Assembly: GCF_900291015.1 (NCBI RefSeq)
Contig: NZ_OLKL01000040.1
Coordinates: 1-64,000 of the forward strand
Direction of reading: 5' to 3'
Source: Pseudomonas persica
Lineage (GTDB): Bacteria; Pseudomonadota; Gammaproteobacteria; Pseudomonadales; Pseudomonadaceae
Length of the DNA stretch: 64,000 bases
The notes under the pieces are model-generated. The model was given only the letters and a program-made list of their open reading frames with translations. It did no database searches and was not told the origin of the DNA. Shown here piece after piece: positions 26,740-35,606 of this stretch; the stretch's first letter is position 1, and each line of letters opens with the position of its first letter. Both the position numbers and the translations under genes were made by a program.

Positions 26740-27212
26740 GCCCCGCCCTCCTTCAGGCCGTTGCCGAAGCGGATGCCACCCTTGATCTCCTGGCCCAGGC
26801 GCATGAACGTGCCCACCACCTGGCAGATCGGCTGGGCAGGGTCGTCCTGGTAGGCCGTGCCGCGGGTGAAGATTACATCGCGGGTGACCCGGTAGCATTG
26901 GGCGTGGCCATAGATGTCCTTGCCGGCCTCGGCCGGGTGCATGTAGTCGATGCGCAGGTCCAGTGTCGGGCACACTTCGAAGCGCGGCAGCACGCACAGC
27001 GTGGCCATGCCGCAGGTGGTGTCCATCAGCGTGGTCAGCGCACCGCCATGCACGGCGCCGGTCTGCGGGTTGCCGACGATGGCCGGTGACCAGGGCAGGA
27101 CCAGGGTAATGCCATCGGCATTGGCCTGCGCCACACGCATTTGCAACAACTGACAATGTTTCAGGGCCGAGAGAAAACGCTCGGCCATGGCTATCAAGGT
27201 TGAATCGCTCAT
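26736..27212 (-). CDS. Hotdog-fold PaaI-type thioesterase (first of pair)
   Basis: A 158-aa hotdog protein with the PaaI motif NPQTGAVHGGALTTLMDTT and LDLRIDYMHPA. The start is taken at MSDSTLIAM, dropping 11 upstream residues. Translationally coupled to a second, divergent thioesterase, so a heteromer is possible. Confidence 0.86.
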   Translation of the reverse strand: MSDSTLIAMAERFLSALKHCQLLQMRVAQANADGITLVLPWSPAIVGNPQTGAVHGGALTTLMDTTCGMATLCVLPRFEVCPTLDLRIDYMHPAEAGKDIYGHAQCYRVTRDVIFTRGTAYQDDPAQPICQVVGTFMRLGQEIKGGIRFGNGLKEGGA

Positions 27213-27242
27213 TGGCTGTTTCCACGCGCACTGCCGCAGCGG

Positions 27243-27290
27243 CATAAAATCGTTAAAAAGTCTATATAGAACGGGGCGTTATATATGTGT
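27243..27290 (+). promoter_or_regulatory. AT-rich promoter region before the lipoprotein gene
   Basis: The densest A/T run in the area (GTTAAAAAGTCTATATAG and GTTATATATG) lies in the divergent gap between the thioesterase pair and the lipoprotein gene. Several -10-like TATA boxes are possible; I cannot choose one. Confidence 0.45.
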
Positions 27291-27366
27291 AATCTTCGCG
27301 GAACTTATTCCGCGTAGTTGCACTCGAAGGAACAAGTCACTTATTCCACCAAGGAGAAACACCCCC

Positions 27367-27678
27367 ATGCGTAAACCTTTTGCTTTTGCTCTGATGCTGG
27401 CCGCAGCCATGGGCCTGGCCGCTTGCGATAAAGCGAGCGAAGACAAAGCCCAGGACGCACAGCAACACGCCGAGCAAGCCCAGGAAAAAGCGGGCGAAGC
27501 TCAGGATAAGATGAACGAGGCTGCCAAGGAAAACGCCGAAGCCGCCAAAGATCAGGCCGAAGCCGAGCAGAAGGCCGCCGAAGAAGCCGCTCCGGCTACT
27601 CCGGCTCCGGAAGCCGCGCCAGCCGCCCCGGCAACCGAAGCTGCCCCAGCTGCGCCGGCCGAACCTGCCAAGCAGTAA
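27367..27678 (+). CDS. Small Ala/Glu-rich lipoprotein
   Basis: A 103-aa lipoprotein with lipobox LAAC (Cys at residue 21). The mature part is a Glu/Gln/Lys/Ala heptad-like helix (about 25-75) followed by an Ala-Pro-Glu tail with repeated EAAPA units. The start follows AAGGAG. Probably an envelope spacer or stress lipoprotein, but I do not recognise a named family. It has its own terminator. Confidence 0.85.
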   Translation: MRKPFAFALMLAAAMGLAACDKASEDKAQDAQQHAEQAQEKAGEAQDKMNEAAKENAEAAKDQAEAEQKAAEEAAPATPAPEAAPAAPATEAAPAAPAEPAKQ

Positions 27679-27692
27679 TCGGCTAAAACAAG

Positions 27693-27720
27693 AAAACCCG
27701 ACAACTGTCGGGTTTTTTTT
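27693..27720 (+). terminator. Rho-independent terminator of lipoprotein gene
   Basis: AACCCGACA-AC-TGTCGGGTT followed by eight Ts, 15 bases after the stop and before the convergent DUF599 gene. Confidence 0.95.
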
Positions 27721-27747
27721 GCACCTGAAACTTATGGATTAATCGTT

Positions 27748-28497
27748 TCAGGTACCTGCTGCGGTGGTTTCCCTGGCGGGCTCGAGCGAGACACTTTCAG
27801 TCGGTGTGAACACCATCACATCCAGCACATCCGAATGGAACTCGCGGCGATACAGAATCAGCACGACCCCGACACTCATGACCATGAACAACCACGGGCT
27901 GATGAACCAGCTCAACATGGCCATGCCGAAGTAATAGGAACGCAGGCCCAAGTTGAACTGGTTGGCGGCGAGTGACAACACCCGCGCCGCCCGCGAGGCG
28001 AATGCCTTGCGTTCCAGCTCATTGACCAGCCGTTCGCCGATCATCGGCGCCGAGCCCACCAGTACTGCGGCGAAGTTGTATTGGCGCATGCACCAGCTGA
28101 AGGTGAAAAAGGCGTAGACGAACACCATGGCCAGGCACAGCAGCTTGATCTCCGACATGCCCTGGGAGGTCTGCTGCACCAGCGGCAGGTCGGCCAGCAG
28201 CGACAGCGCCCGGTCGGAAGCCCCGAGCACGGTGAGGATGCCTGCGAGGATGATCAGGGTGCTGGAGGCGAAAAACGACGCGTTGCGCTCAAGGTTGCCG
28301 ATCACGCTGGCATCGGCGATGCGGTTGTCGCGCAGCAGCATGCGGCGCATCCAGTCTTCGCGGTACAGGTGCAGCACGCTGGCCAGGCACGCGGTGTCGC
28401 GGCCCTTCCAGATGGCATAGCGGGTGTAACCGCCCCAGCACAGGGCGAACCAGGCGATGGCCAACAGGTTGTTGAAGTTGCTTTGAATGAAGTTCAT
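27748..28497 (-). CDS. DUF599 membrane protein
   Basis: A 249-aa integral membrane protein with about four hydrophobic segments and the pattern of the DUF599 family (WRMRMLLRDNRI-like, NFAAVLVGSAP, FNLGLRSYYFGMA). Function unknown. The start at MNFIQSNF is chosen because the 32 residues upstream are not membrane-like. Confidence 0.85.
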   Translation of the reverse strand: MNFIQSNFNNLLAIAWFALCWGGYTRYAIWKGRDTACLASVLHLYREDWMRRMLLRDNRIADASVIGNLERNASFFASSTLIILAGILTVLGASDRALSLLADLPLVQQTSQGMSEIKLLCLAMVFVYAFFTFSWCMRQYNFAAVLVGSAPMIGERLVNELERKAFASRAARVLSLAANQFNLGLRSYYFGMAMLSWFISPWLFMVMSVGVVLILYRREFHSDVLDVMVFTPTESVSLEPARETTAAGT

Positions 28498-28593
28498 GCA
28501 GGGTTCCCGAGAGGGCCAGATGCCTGAAGGATAGGGACCGGATTTCGACGCTGGCAAGCGGCAAAAGGCACACATCCACCCTGAATTTTGCAC

Positions 28594-28683
28594 TGATCAG
28601 GCCGGCCTCTTCGCGGGTAAACCCGCTCCCACAGGTAGCGCGTTGCCTGTGGGAGCGGGTTTACCCGCGAAGAGGCCGGATCA
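28594..28683. repeat. REP inverted pair
   Basis: TGATCAGGCCGGCCTCTTCG and its complement flank a short loop between brnQ and the DUF599 gene. Confidence 0.92.
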
Positions 28684-28693
28684 GGCAAATAAA

Positions 28694-28726
28694 AAAGCCC
28701 CGCATCCTCTCGGATACGGGGCTTTG
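28694..28726 (-). terminator. Rho-independent terminator of brnQ
   Basis: On minus, AAAGCCCCGTATCC pairs with GGATGCGGGGCTTT (one mismatch) and is followed by Ts, 63 bases beyond the brnQ stop. Confidence 0.9.
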
Positions 28727-28789
28727 AAGCTTTCACCCTTGGCGAGCACCCTTCGGCTTGTGGCCGGTGCCGCCCTCAGGATTCGACTA

Positions 28790-30103
28790 TCAGGCCAGCG
28801 CCTCGCGCGGCTTGCCGAGCATGCGGTCGCAGGCCACGGCGCCAACCAGGGTCACCACCGAAGGCACCAGCCAGGCCAGGCCCTGGTCGCTCAGCGGCAG
28901 ATGCGCCATGAAGTCCGGCAGCACATGGGCAATGCTGCTGCCCTTGATCGCATCGACCATGCCGAACAGCAGCGACACCAGCATCACTGGCGCCAGGATG
29001 CGGGTTGGCGAGTTCCACAGGTCCTTCACGAAGCTCAGCCCGACCACCACGATGCACGGTGGGTAGATCGCGGTGAGCACCGGGATCGAGAACATGATCA
29101 GCTTGGTCAGGCCGAGGTTGGAGATCAGCAGCGAGAAGCCCGCCAGGATCACCACCAGTGCGCGGTACGACAGCGGCAGGATCTGGCTGAAGTACTCGGC
29201 GCAGGCACAGGTCAGGCCAACCGCGGTCACCAGGCAGGCCAGCGCGATCAGCACGGCGAGGAAGCCGCTACCCAGCGAGCCGAAAGTGTGCTGCACGTAG
29301 GCATGCAGTACCGCCGCGCCGTTGGTGGCGTCAGCCGCGATGTCGTGGCTGGTGGCGCCCAGGCGGAACAGGCTGATGTACACCAGGGCCAGGCCGACAC
29401 CGGCGATCAGGCCGGCGATGATGGCATAGCGGGTGATCAGCTTCGGCGACTCGACACCGCGCGAGCGGATGGCGTTGACGATGACGATACCGAACACCAG
29501 GGCACCCAGAGTGTCCATGGTCAGGTAACCGTCGGAGAAGCCCTTGGAGAACGCCGCGGCAGCATAGGCCGGTTGCGCTTCACCAATGGTGCCGGCAGGC
29601 AGCGCGAAGGCGGCGATGCCCAGCGCCGCCAGGGCGATGATCTTCATCGGTGCCAGGAAGCGGCCCACGGTGTCGAGCAGCTTGCCCGGGTACATGGACA
29701 CGGCCAGCACCACGAGGAAGTACACCAGGCTGTAGATGAACAGCGCCAGCGGGCTTTCGCCGGTCAGCGGTGCAACACCCACTTCGAACGACACGGTCGC
29801 GGTGCGCGGGGTGGCGAACAGCGGGCCGACCGACAGGTAGCACACGGCCGCCAGCAGGCCACCGAAGAACTTGCCGATCGGGCTGCTCAAGGCATCCATG
29901 CCGCCGCCGACCTTGGCCAGGGCGACCACGGTGATGACCGGCAGGCCCACGGCGGTAACCAGGAAGCCCAGGGCGGCCATCCACACGTGCGGACCAGACT
30001 GCAGGCCGACGATAGGCGGGAAGATGATGTTGCCCGCGCCCACGAAAAGCGCAAACGTCATAAAGCCAAGTGCCAGAATATCCTGGCCTTTTAAAACTTT
30101 CAT
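28790..30103 (-). CDS. brnQ: BrnQ, branched-chain amino acid transporter (LIV-II)
   Basis: Cation-coupled inner-membrane carrier of 437 aa for Leu, Ile and Val with about 12 membrane segments. N-terminal LALGFMTFALFVGAGNIIFPP is the family signature. The ATG has no recognisable ribosome-binding site (ACCTTAA precedes it), so translation may be weak or controlled. Confidence 0.95.
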   Translation of the reverse strand: MKVLKGQDILALGFMTFALFVGAGNIIFPPIVGLQSGPHVWMAALGFLVTAVGLPVITVVALAKVGGGMDALSSPIGKFFGGLLAAVCYLSVGPLFATPRTATVSFEVGVAPLTGESPLALFIYSLVYFLVVLAVSMYPGKLLDTVGRFLAPMKIIALAALGIAAFALPAGTIGEAQPAYAAAAFSKGFSDGYLTMDTLGALVFGIVIVNAIRSRGVESPKLITRYAIIAGLIAGVGLALVYISLFRLGATSHDIAADATNGAAVLHAYVQHTFGSLGSGFLAVLIALACLVTAVGLTCACAEYFSQILPLSYRALVVILAGFSLLISNLGLTKLIMFSIPVLTAIYPPCIVVVGLSFVKDLWNSPTRILAPVMLVSLLFGMVDAIKGSSIAHVLPDFMAHLPLSDQGLAWLVPSVVTLVGAVACDRMLGKPREALA

Positions 30104-30268
30104 TTAAGGTAGTACCACACTGCTGAAATCGGGATTCGAGAAGGGATTTCCCAATGGGTTGGGGGAAATGCTGCCCGGCTTGATAAGCCAGACCCGTTTA
30201 GCGTGTCGTTCCCTTTTGGGGGACGGGCACAGAGTGAGCGCGTAGGGTAACTGTTTTGTCACTTAAAC

Positions 30269-30283
30269 GCACTGGCACAGTGC
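30269..30283. promoter_or_regulatory. Palindrome upstream of brnQ
   Basis: GCACTGGCACAGTGC: two perfect 6-bp arms around GCA, 166 bp before brnQ. Size and placement fit an operator; the protein is unknown. Confidence 0.35.
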
Positions 30284-30408
30284 TGCTTGTCCGATGTGCG
30301 TATGTGTTTGTCGTCTATGCGAGCGGGATAGTCAGAATTATCCTCGGCCTGAAACATTCGCCTGCGTGAAAACCCCTATCAAACCCATCGAAAAAGCTTT
30401 ACTGACTA

Positions 30409-30509
30409 TGCCGGCCTCTTCGCGGGTAAACCCGCTCCCACAGGAAATCACTAACCTTGAGAATTGTGAGGTACCTGTGGGAGCGGGTTTACCCGCGAAG
30501 AGGCCGGCA
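30409..30509. repeat. REP inverted pair
   Basis: TGCCGGCCTCTTCGCGGG and its complement around a 40-base spacer, upstream of brnQ and downstream of sucD. Confidence 0.92.
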
Positions 30510-30536
30510 CAGGAATACCCAAACCCCGGAAACGAC

Positions 30537-30557
30537 AAAGGCCACCCGAAGGTGGCC
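30537..30557 (-). terminator. Rho-independent terminator of the suc operon
   Basis: On minus GGCCACC-TTCG-GGTGGCC followed by TTTG, 27 bases after the sucD stop. It likely ends the whole sdh-suc transcript. Confidence 0.85.
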
Positions 30558-30584
30558 TCTGTGCGCGTGGGGGGTGTAGCAGTA

Positions 30585-31469
30585 TTACTTCTTGACTTCC
30601 CAGCCAGTCAGCTCGGCCAGGGCCTTGCCGATATCAGCCAGGGAACGCACGGTCTTCACACCAGCGTCCTGCAGGGCGGCGAACTTCTCGTCCGCAGTAC
30701 CCTTGCCGCCGGAGATGATGGCGCCAGCGTGGCCCATGCGCTTGCCCGCAGGTGCGGTAACACCAGCGATGTAGGAAACCACAGGCTTGGTGACGTTGGC
30801 CTTGATGTAGGCCGCAGCTTCTTCTTCAGCCGAACCGCCGATCTCACCGATCATGACGATCGCTTCGGTCTTCGGGTCTTCCTGGAACAGCTTCAGGATG
30901 TCGATGAAGTTGGAGCCCGGGATCGGGTCACCGCCGATGCCGACGCAGGTCGACTGGCCGAAGCCGGCGTCGGTGGTCTGCTTCACAGCTTCGTAGGTCA
31001 GGGTGCCGGAACGCGAAACGATACCGACCTTGCCTGGCAGGTGGATGTGGCCAGGCATGATGCCGATCTTGCACTCGCCCGGAGTGATGACACCTGGGCA
31101 GTTAGGGCCGATCAGGGTCACGCCCAGTTCGTCGCACTTGACCTTGGCATCCAGCATGTCCAGGGTAGGAATGCCTTCGGTGATGCACACGATCAGCTTG
31201 ATGCCGCCGAAGGCAGCTTCCAGGATCGAGTCCTTGCAGAAAGGCGCCGGAACGTAGATGACCGAAGCGTCAGCGCCGGTAGCTTCTACAGCTTCTTTCA
31301 CAGTGTTGAACACTGGCAGGCCCAGGTGGGTGGTACCACCCTTGCCTGGGGTTACACCGCCGACCATCTTGGTGCCATAGGCGATGGCCTGTTCGGAGTG
31401 GAAAGTACCCTGCGAGCCGGTGAAGCCCTGGCAGATGACTTTGGTGTCTTTATTGATCAGGACGCTCAT
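30585..31469 (-). CDS. sucD: SucD, succinyl-CoA synthetase alpha subunit
   Basis: CoA-binding subunit of 294 aa. The N-terminal Rossmann domain has CQGFTGSQGTFH; the phospho-histidine lies in MGHAGAIISGGKG. With SucC it interconverts succinyl-CoA and succinate with nucleotide triphosphate formation. Its ATG overlaps the sucC stop (TAATG). Confidence 0.99.
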   Translation of the reverse strand: MSVLINKDTKVICQGFTGSQGTFHSEQAIAYGTKMVGGVTPGKGGTTHLGLPVFNTVKEAVEATGADASVIYVPAPFCKDSILEAAFGGIKLIVCITEGIPTLDMLDAKVKCDELGVTLIGPNCPGVITPGECKIGIMPGHIHLPGKVGIVSRSGTLTYEAVKQTTDAGFGQSTCVGIGGDPIPGSNFIDILKLFQEDPKTEAIVMIGEIGGSAEEEAAAYIKANVTKPVVSYIAGVTAPAGKRMGHAGAIISGGKGTADEKFAALQDAGVKTVRSLADIGKALAELTGWEVKK

Positions 31470-32635
31470 TACTTGCCCTCCGCAGCTTTGACAACTTGTT
31501 GAGCAGCGTCGGTCAGGCTGGTTGCCGCAATGATGTTCAAACCGCTTTCTGCCAGTACTTTAGCGCCCAGTTCGGCGTTGTTGCCTTCGAGGCGAACGAC
31601 CACCGGAACTTTGACGCCGACTTCTTTCACTGCACCGATGATGCCTTCGGCAATCATGTCGCAGCGAACGATGCCGCCGAAGATGTTGACCAGGACGGCC
31701 GCGACATTGCTGTCGGACAGAATGATCTTGAACGCTTCGGTAACGCGCTCTTTGGTAGCACCACCGCCAACGTCGAGGAAGTTGGCCGGCTTGCCGCCGT
31801 GCAGGTTGACGATGTCCATGGTACCCATGGCCAGGCCGGCACCGTTGACCATGCAGCCGATGTTACCTTCGAGGGCAACGTAGTTCAGTTCGAACTTGGC
31901 AGCGTGGGCTTCACGGGCATCGTCCTGCGACGGGTCGTGGAAGGTTTTCAGCTTGGGCTGACGGTACATGGCGTTGGCGTCGATGTTGATCTTGGCATCG
32001 AGGCAGTGCAGGTCGCCGTCGGCCTTGATCACCAGCGGGTTCACTTCCAGCAGGGCCAGGTCGTGATCCTTGAACAGCTTGGCCAGACCTACGAAGATCT
32101 TGGCGAACTGTTGAACTTGCTTGCCTTCCAGACCCAGCTGGAATGCCAGCTCGCGACCCTGGAACGGCTGAGCGCCGACCAGCGGGTCGATGGTGGCCTT
32201 GAGGATCTTCTCAGGCGTTTCGTGAGCAACTTTCTCGATGTCCACGCCACCTTCGGTAGAGGCCATGAACACGATACGGCGGCTCGAACGATCGACTACA
32301 GCGCCCAGGTACAGCTCTTTGGCGATGTCAGTGCAGGATTCGACCAGAATCTTGGAGACGGGTTGACCGTTGGCATCGGTCTGGTAGGTAACCAGATTCT
32401 TGCCCAACCACTGTGCAGCGAACGCCTTGGCGTCTTCTTTGCTGCGAACCAGCTTGACGCCGCCCGCTTTACCGCGACCACCGGCGTGAACCTGGGCTTT
32501 TACCACCCACTCGTTCCCACCGATCTTGTCGCAGGCTTCTGCAGCTTGCTCAGGGGTATCGACAGCGAAACCCTTGGATACTGGCAGGCCGTACTCAGCG
32601 AACAGCTGCTTACCCTGATACTCGTGAAGATTCAT
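31469..32635 (-). CDS. sucC: SucC, succinyl-CoA synthetase beta subunit
   Basis: ATP-grasp subunit of 388 aa beginning [27 protein letters not shown] binds nucleotide and GRREIVFM-like and [10 protein letters not shown] motifs are present. Lies 172 bp after the lpd stop with no terminator in between that I can see. Confidence 0.99.
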
Positions 32636-32807
32636 GCTTTTTACCGTCTTCGTTAGGTACTGCGCTTCGGCGCTGCGCCATCACTGGCGCCGCACCACCT
32701 GTGACCGTTGACCCCGGGTTTTCCCGTGTGATCCGGTCCGGCGGACTTTCCGCGGTGAGTCATGCACGCAAGACTCACGACGGGCAGCCCGCCGTGGTTT
32801 CTTATAA

Positions 32808-34244
32808 TTAACGCTTCTTACGGTTGGCCACGTGAATGGCGCCGCCATTCACTGCCAGCGCTGCTTCATGCAACGCTTCGGACAGGGTCGGATGGCTGAA
32901 GACCATCATGCCCAGATCCTCGGCACTGGTGCCGAATTCCATCGCGATTGCGCCCTGCTGCACCAGTTCGGCAGCCGATGGGCCAATCACGTGTACACCC
33001 AGGACGCGGTCGGTCTTGGCATCGGCGATGACCTTGACGAAACCACCGGTGTCGTTGGCGGCCATCGCACGGCCGCTGGCCGCGAACGGGAAGGTGCCCA
33101 CGTTAACCTCAACGCCCTCGGCCTTCAAGGCCTGTTCGGTCTTGCCGACCCACGCGATTTCCGGGTGGGTGTAGATGACCGACGGGATCAGGTCGTAGTT
33201 CATCTGGGCCTTGTGGCCCTTGATGCGCTCGACCACCATGATGCCCTCTTCCGAGGCCTTGTGCGCCAGCATCATGCCGCGTACCACGTCACCGATGGCG
33301 TATACGCCCGGTACGCTGGTAGCGCAGTAGTCGTCGACGAAGATGTAGCCACGCTCGTCGATGGTCACGCCGCTGTCGGCAGCCAGCAGGTCGGTGGTCA
33401 CCGGGCGACGGCCGACCGCGACGATCAGCTTGTCGAAGGTGATCTTCTGCTCGCCGTTGGCGTCGGTGTAGGTCACTTCGACTTCGTTGCCGTTGACTTT
33501 CGAGCCGGTGACGCGCGCGCCCAGCTTGATGTCCAGACCTTGCTTGGTCAGGGTCTTCTGGGCTTCTTTCGACACGGCGGTGTCGGCAGCCATCAGGAAG
33601 GTGTCCAGGGCTTCCAGGACGGTGACTTCAGCACCCAGGCGAGCCCATACCGAGCCCAGTTCCAGGCCGATCACACCAGCACCGATGACGCCCAGGCGCT
33701 TCGGCACGGCCTGGAATTCCAGGGCGCCGGTGGAGTCGACGATGACGTTCTGGTCGACCGGAGCCGGCGGAATGTCGATCGGGCGCGAGCCGGAAGCCAG
33801 GATCACGTTCTCGGCTTCGATGACTTCGGTGGTACCGTCAGCCTTGGTGACTTCGACTTTCTTGCCAGCCAGCAGCTTGCCGTGGCCCTGGATCGAAGTA
33901 ACGCCGTTGGCCTTGAACAGGGTGGCGACGCCACCGGTCAGGTTCTTGACGATGCCAGCCTTGCGGCCAACCATCGCGGCGACGTCCATCTTCACTTCGC
34001 CAGTGGAGATACCGTGGACGTTGAAGCTCTCTTTGGCTTCCTTGTATTTCCAGGAGCTGTCCAGCAGCGCCTTGGAAGGAATGCAACCTACGTTCAGGCA
34101 GGTGCCGCCCAGGGCCAGTTTGCCCTCGGCGTCGGTGTACTTCTCGATACAGGCAGTCTTCAGACCAAGTTGTGCGGCCTTGATGGCAGCCACATAGCCG
34201 CCAGGACCTGCACCAATCACCACTACGTCGAATTTCTGGGTCAT
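32808..34244 (-). CDS. lpd: Dihydrolipoyl dehydrogenase (E3)
   Basis: FAD-dependent E3 of 478 aa with the redox disulfide in GGTCLNVGCIPSKALL, FAD motif VIGAGPGGYVAA, NAD motif GAGVIGLELGSVW and C-terminal HPTLSE. It reoxidises the lipoyl group of SucB and may serve other 2-oxoacid complexes. The start MTQKFDVV is used; ten upstream residues come from the repeat before it. Confidence 0.98.
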   Translation of the reverse strand: MTQKFDVVVIGAGPGGYVAAIKAAQLGLKTACIEKYTDAEGKLALGGTCLNVGCIPSKALLDSSWKYKEAKESFNVHGISTGEVKMDVAAMVGRKAGIVKNLTGGVATLFKANGVTSIQGHGKLLAGKKVEVTKADGTTEVIEAENVILASGSRPIDIPPAPVDQNVIVDSTGALEFQAVPKRLGVIGAGVIGLELGSVWARLGAEVTVLEALDTFLMAADTAVSKEAQKTLTKQGLDIKLGARVTGSKVNGNEVEVTYTDANGEQKITFDKLIVAVGRRPVTTDLLAADSGVTIDERGYIFVDDYCATSVPGVYAIGDVVRGMMLAHKASEEGIMVVERIKGHKAQMNYDLIPSVIYTHPEIAWVGKTEQALKAEGVEVNVGTFPFAASGRAMAANDTGGFVKVIADAKTDRVLGVHVIGPSAAELVQQGAIAMEFGTSAEDLGMMVFSHPTLSEALHEAALAVNGGAIHVANRKKR

Positions 34245-34258
34245 AAAAGATTCCTTTT

Positions 34259-34330
34259 TAGCTTCAAGCGGCAAGCTGCAAGCCGCAAGACCAGCAGGCT
34301 TCGGCTTGAAGCTTGCGGCTTGCAGCTTAC
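34259..34330. repeat. Inverted repeat between lpd and sucB
   Basis: AAGCTGCAAGCCGCAAG (34273-34289) and its exact complement (34312-34328) form a 17-bp stem with a 22-base loop. It is unlike the REPs elsewhere in the window. It fills nearly all of the 96-bp gap and could stabilise or attenuate the operon mRNA. Confidence 0.85.
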
Positions 34331-34340
34331 AGCTGCGCGA

Positions 34341-35564
34341 TTAGATGTCCAGCAGCAGGCGAGACGGATCTTCCAGCAGGTTCTTGATGGTGACCAGGAA
34401 GGTTACCGCTTCCTTGCCGTCGATCAGGCGGTGATCGTACGACAGCGCCAGGTACATCATCGGGCGAATCACCACCTGGCCATTAATGGCCATCGGGCGC
34501 TGGATGATGTTGTGCATGCCGAGAATCGCGGCCTGCGGCGGGTTGACGATCGGGGTCGACATCATCGAGCCGAAAGTACCACCGTTGGTGATGGTGAAGG
34601 TGCCACCGGTCATCTCTTCGATGGCCAGCTTGCCGTCACGGGCTTTTTTGCCGAAGGTGGCGATGCCGTTCTCGATTTCAGCCAGGCTCATCGACTCGGC
34701 GTTACGCAGAACCGGAACCACCAGGCCACGGTCGCTGGAGACGGCAACGCCGACGTCGGCGTAGCCGTGGTAGACGATGTCGTTGCCGTCGATCGAGGCG
34801 TTGACAGCCGGGAAGCGCTTGAGGGCTTCGGTGGCGGCCTTGACGAAGAACGACATGAAGCCCAGGCGTACGCCGTTGTGGGTCTTCTCGAACAGGTCCT
34901 TGTACTTCGAACGCAGGGCCATGACTTCGGTCATGTCGACTTCGTTGAAGGTGGTCAGCATGGCCATGCTCGACTGGGCTTCGACCAGACGCTCGGCGAT
35001 CTTGGCACGCAGACGGGTCATCGGTACGCGCTTCTCGGTGCGGTCGCCAGCAGCGACGACGACCGGAGCAGCGGCAGCGGCAGCCGGCTTGGCAGCCGGA
35101 GCAGCGGCAGGAGCCGACTTTTTGTTGGCAACCGCAGCAACCACGTCTTCCTTGGTGATGCGACCACCTTTGCCGGTGCCGGCAACGGTAGCCAGGTCGA
35201 TGCCGTTCTCTTCAGCCAGCTTGCGAGCGGCAGGCGCGGCGACCGGGTCGTCTTCACCGGCGTCGGCTGCAGCGGCAGCAGGCGCAGCGGCGGCTGGAGC
35301 AGCAGCCGGAGCAGCGGCGGCAGCGCCACCTTCAACGATCGAACCCAGCACTTCGTCGGACAGGACGGTATCGCCCTCACCCTTGACGATGGCACCCAGC
35401 ACGCCATCGGCGGTGGCCAGCACTTCCAGGACGACCTTGTCGGTTTCGATGTCGACGATCAGCTCGTCACGCTTGACGGCGTCGCCCGGCTGTTTGTGCC
35501 AGGTGGCAACGGTGCCGTCGGCGACCGATTCCGGGAAGGTTGGGGCTTTGATCTCGATAGCCAT
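34341..35564 (-). CDS. sucB: SucB, dihydrolipoyl succinyltransferase (E2)
   Basis: E2 of the 2-oxoglutarate dehydrogenase complex, 407 aa. The lipoyl domain has K43 in ETDKVVLEV; an Ala/Pro-rich linker (about 80-105), the E3-binding domain (about 110-145), a second Ala-rich linker and the catalytic domain with DHRLIDG follow. Transfers succinyl groups to CoA. Confidence 0.98.
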
Positions 35565-35606
35565 TATCAGTGTTTCCTTAAATTCGGTTTCAGGTGCGCG
35601 AAGGCG

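Larger units (their letters stand above)
30104..30584. other. Intergenic region between sucD and brnQ
   Basis: This 481-bp stretch has no credible gene. It holds the sucD terminator (30537-30557), a REP pair (30409-30509), a perfect palindrome GCACTG-GCA-CAGTGC (30269-30283) and the brnQ leader with two possible hairpins (GGCTT-ATC-AAGCC, and TTTCCC paired with GGGAAA). The brnQ promoter must be in its left half. Confidence 0.6.
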
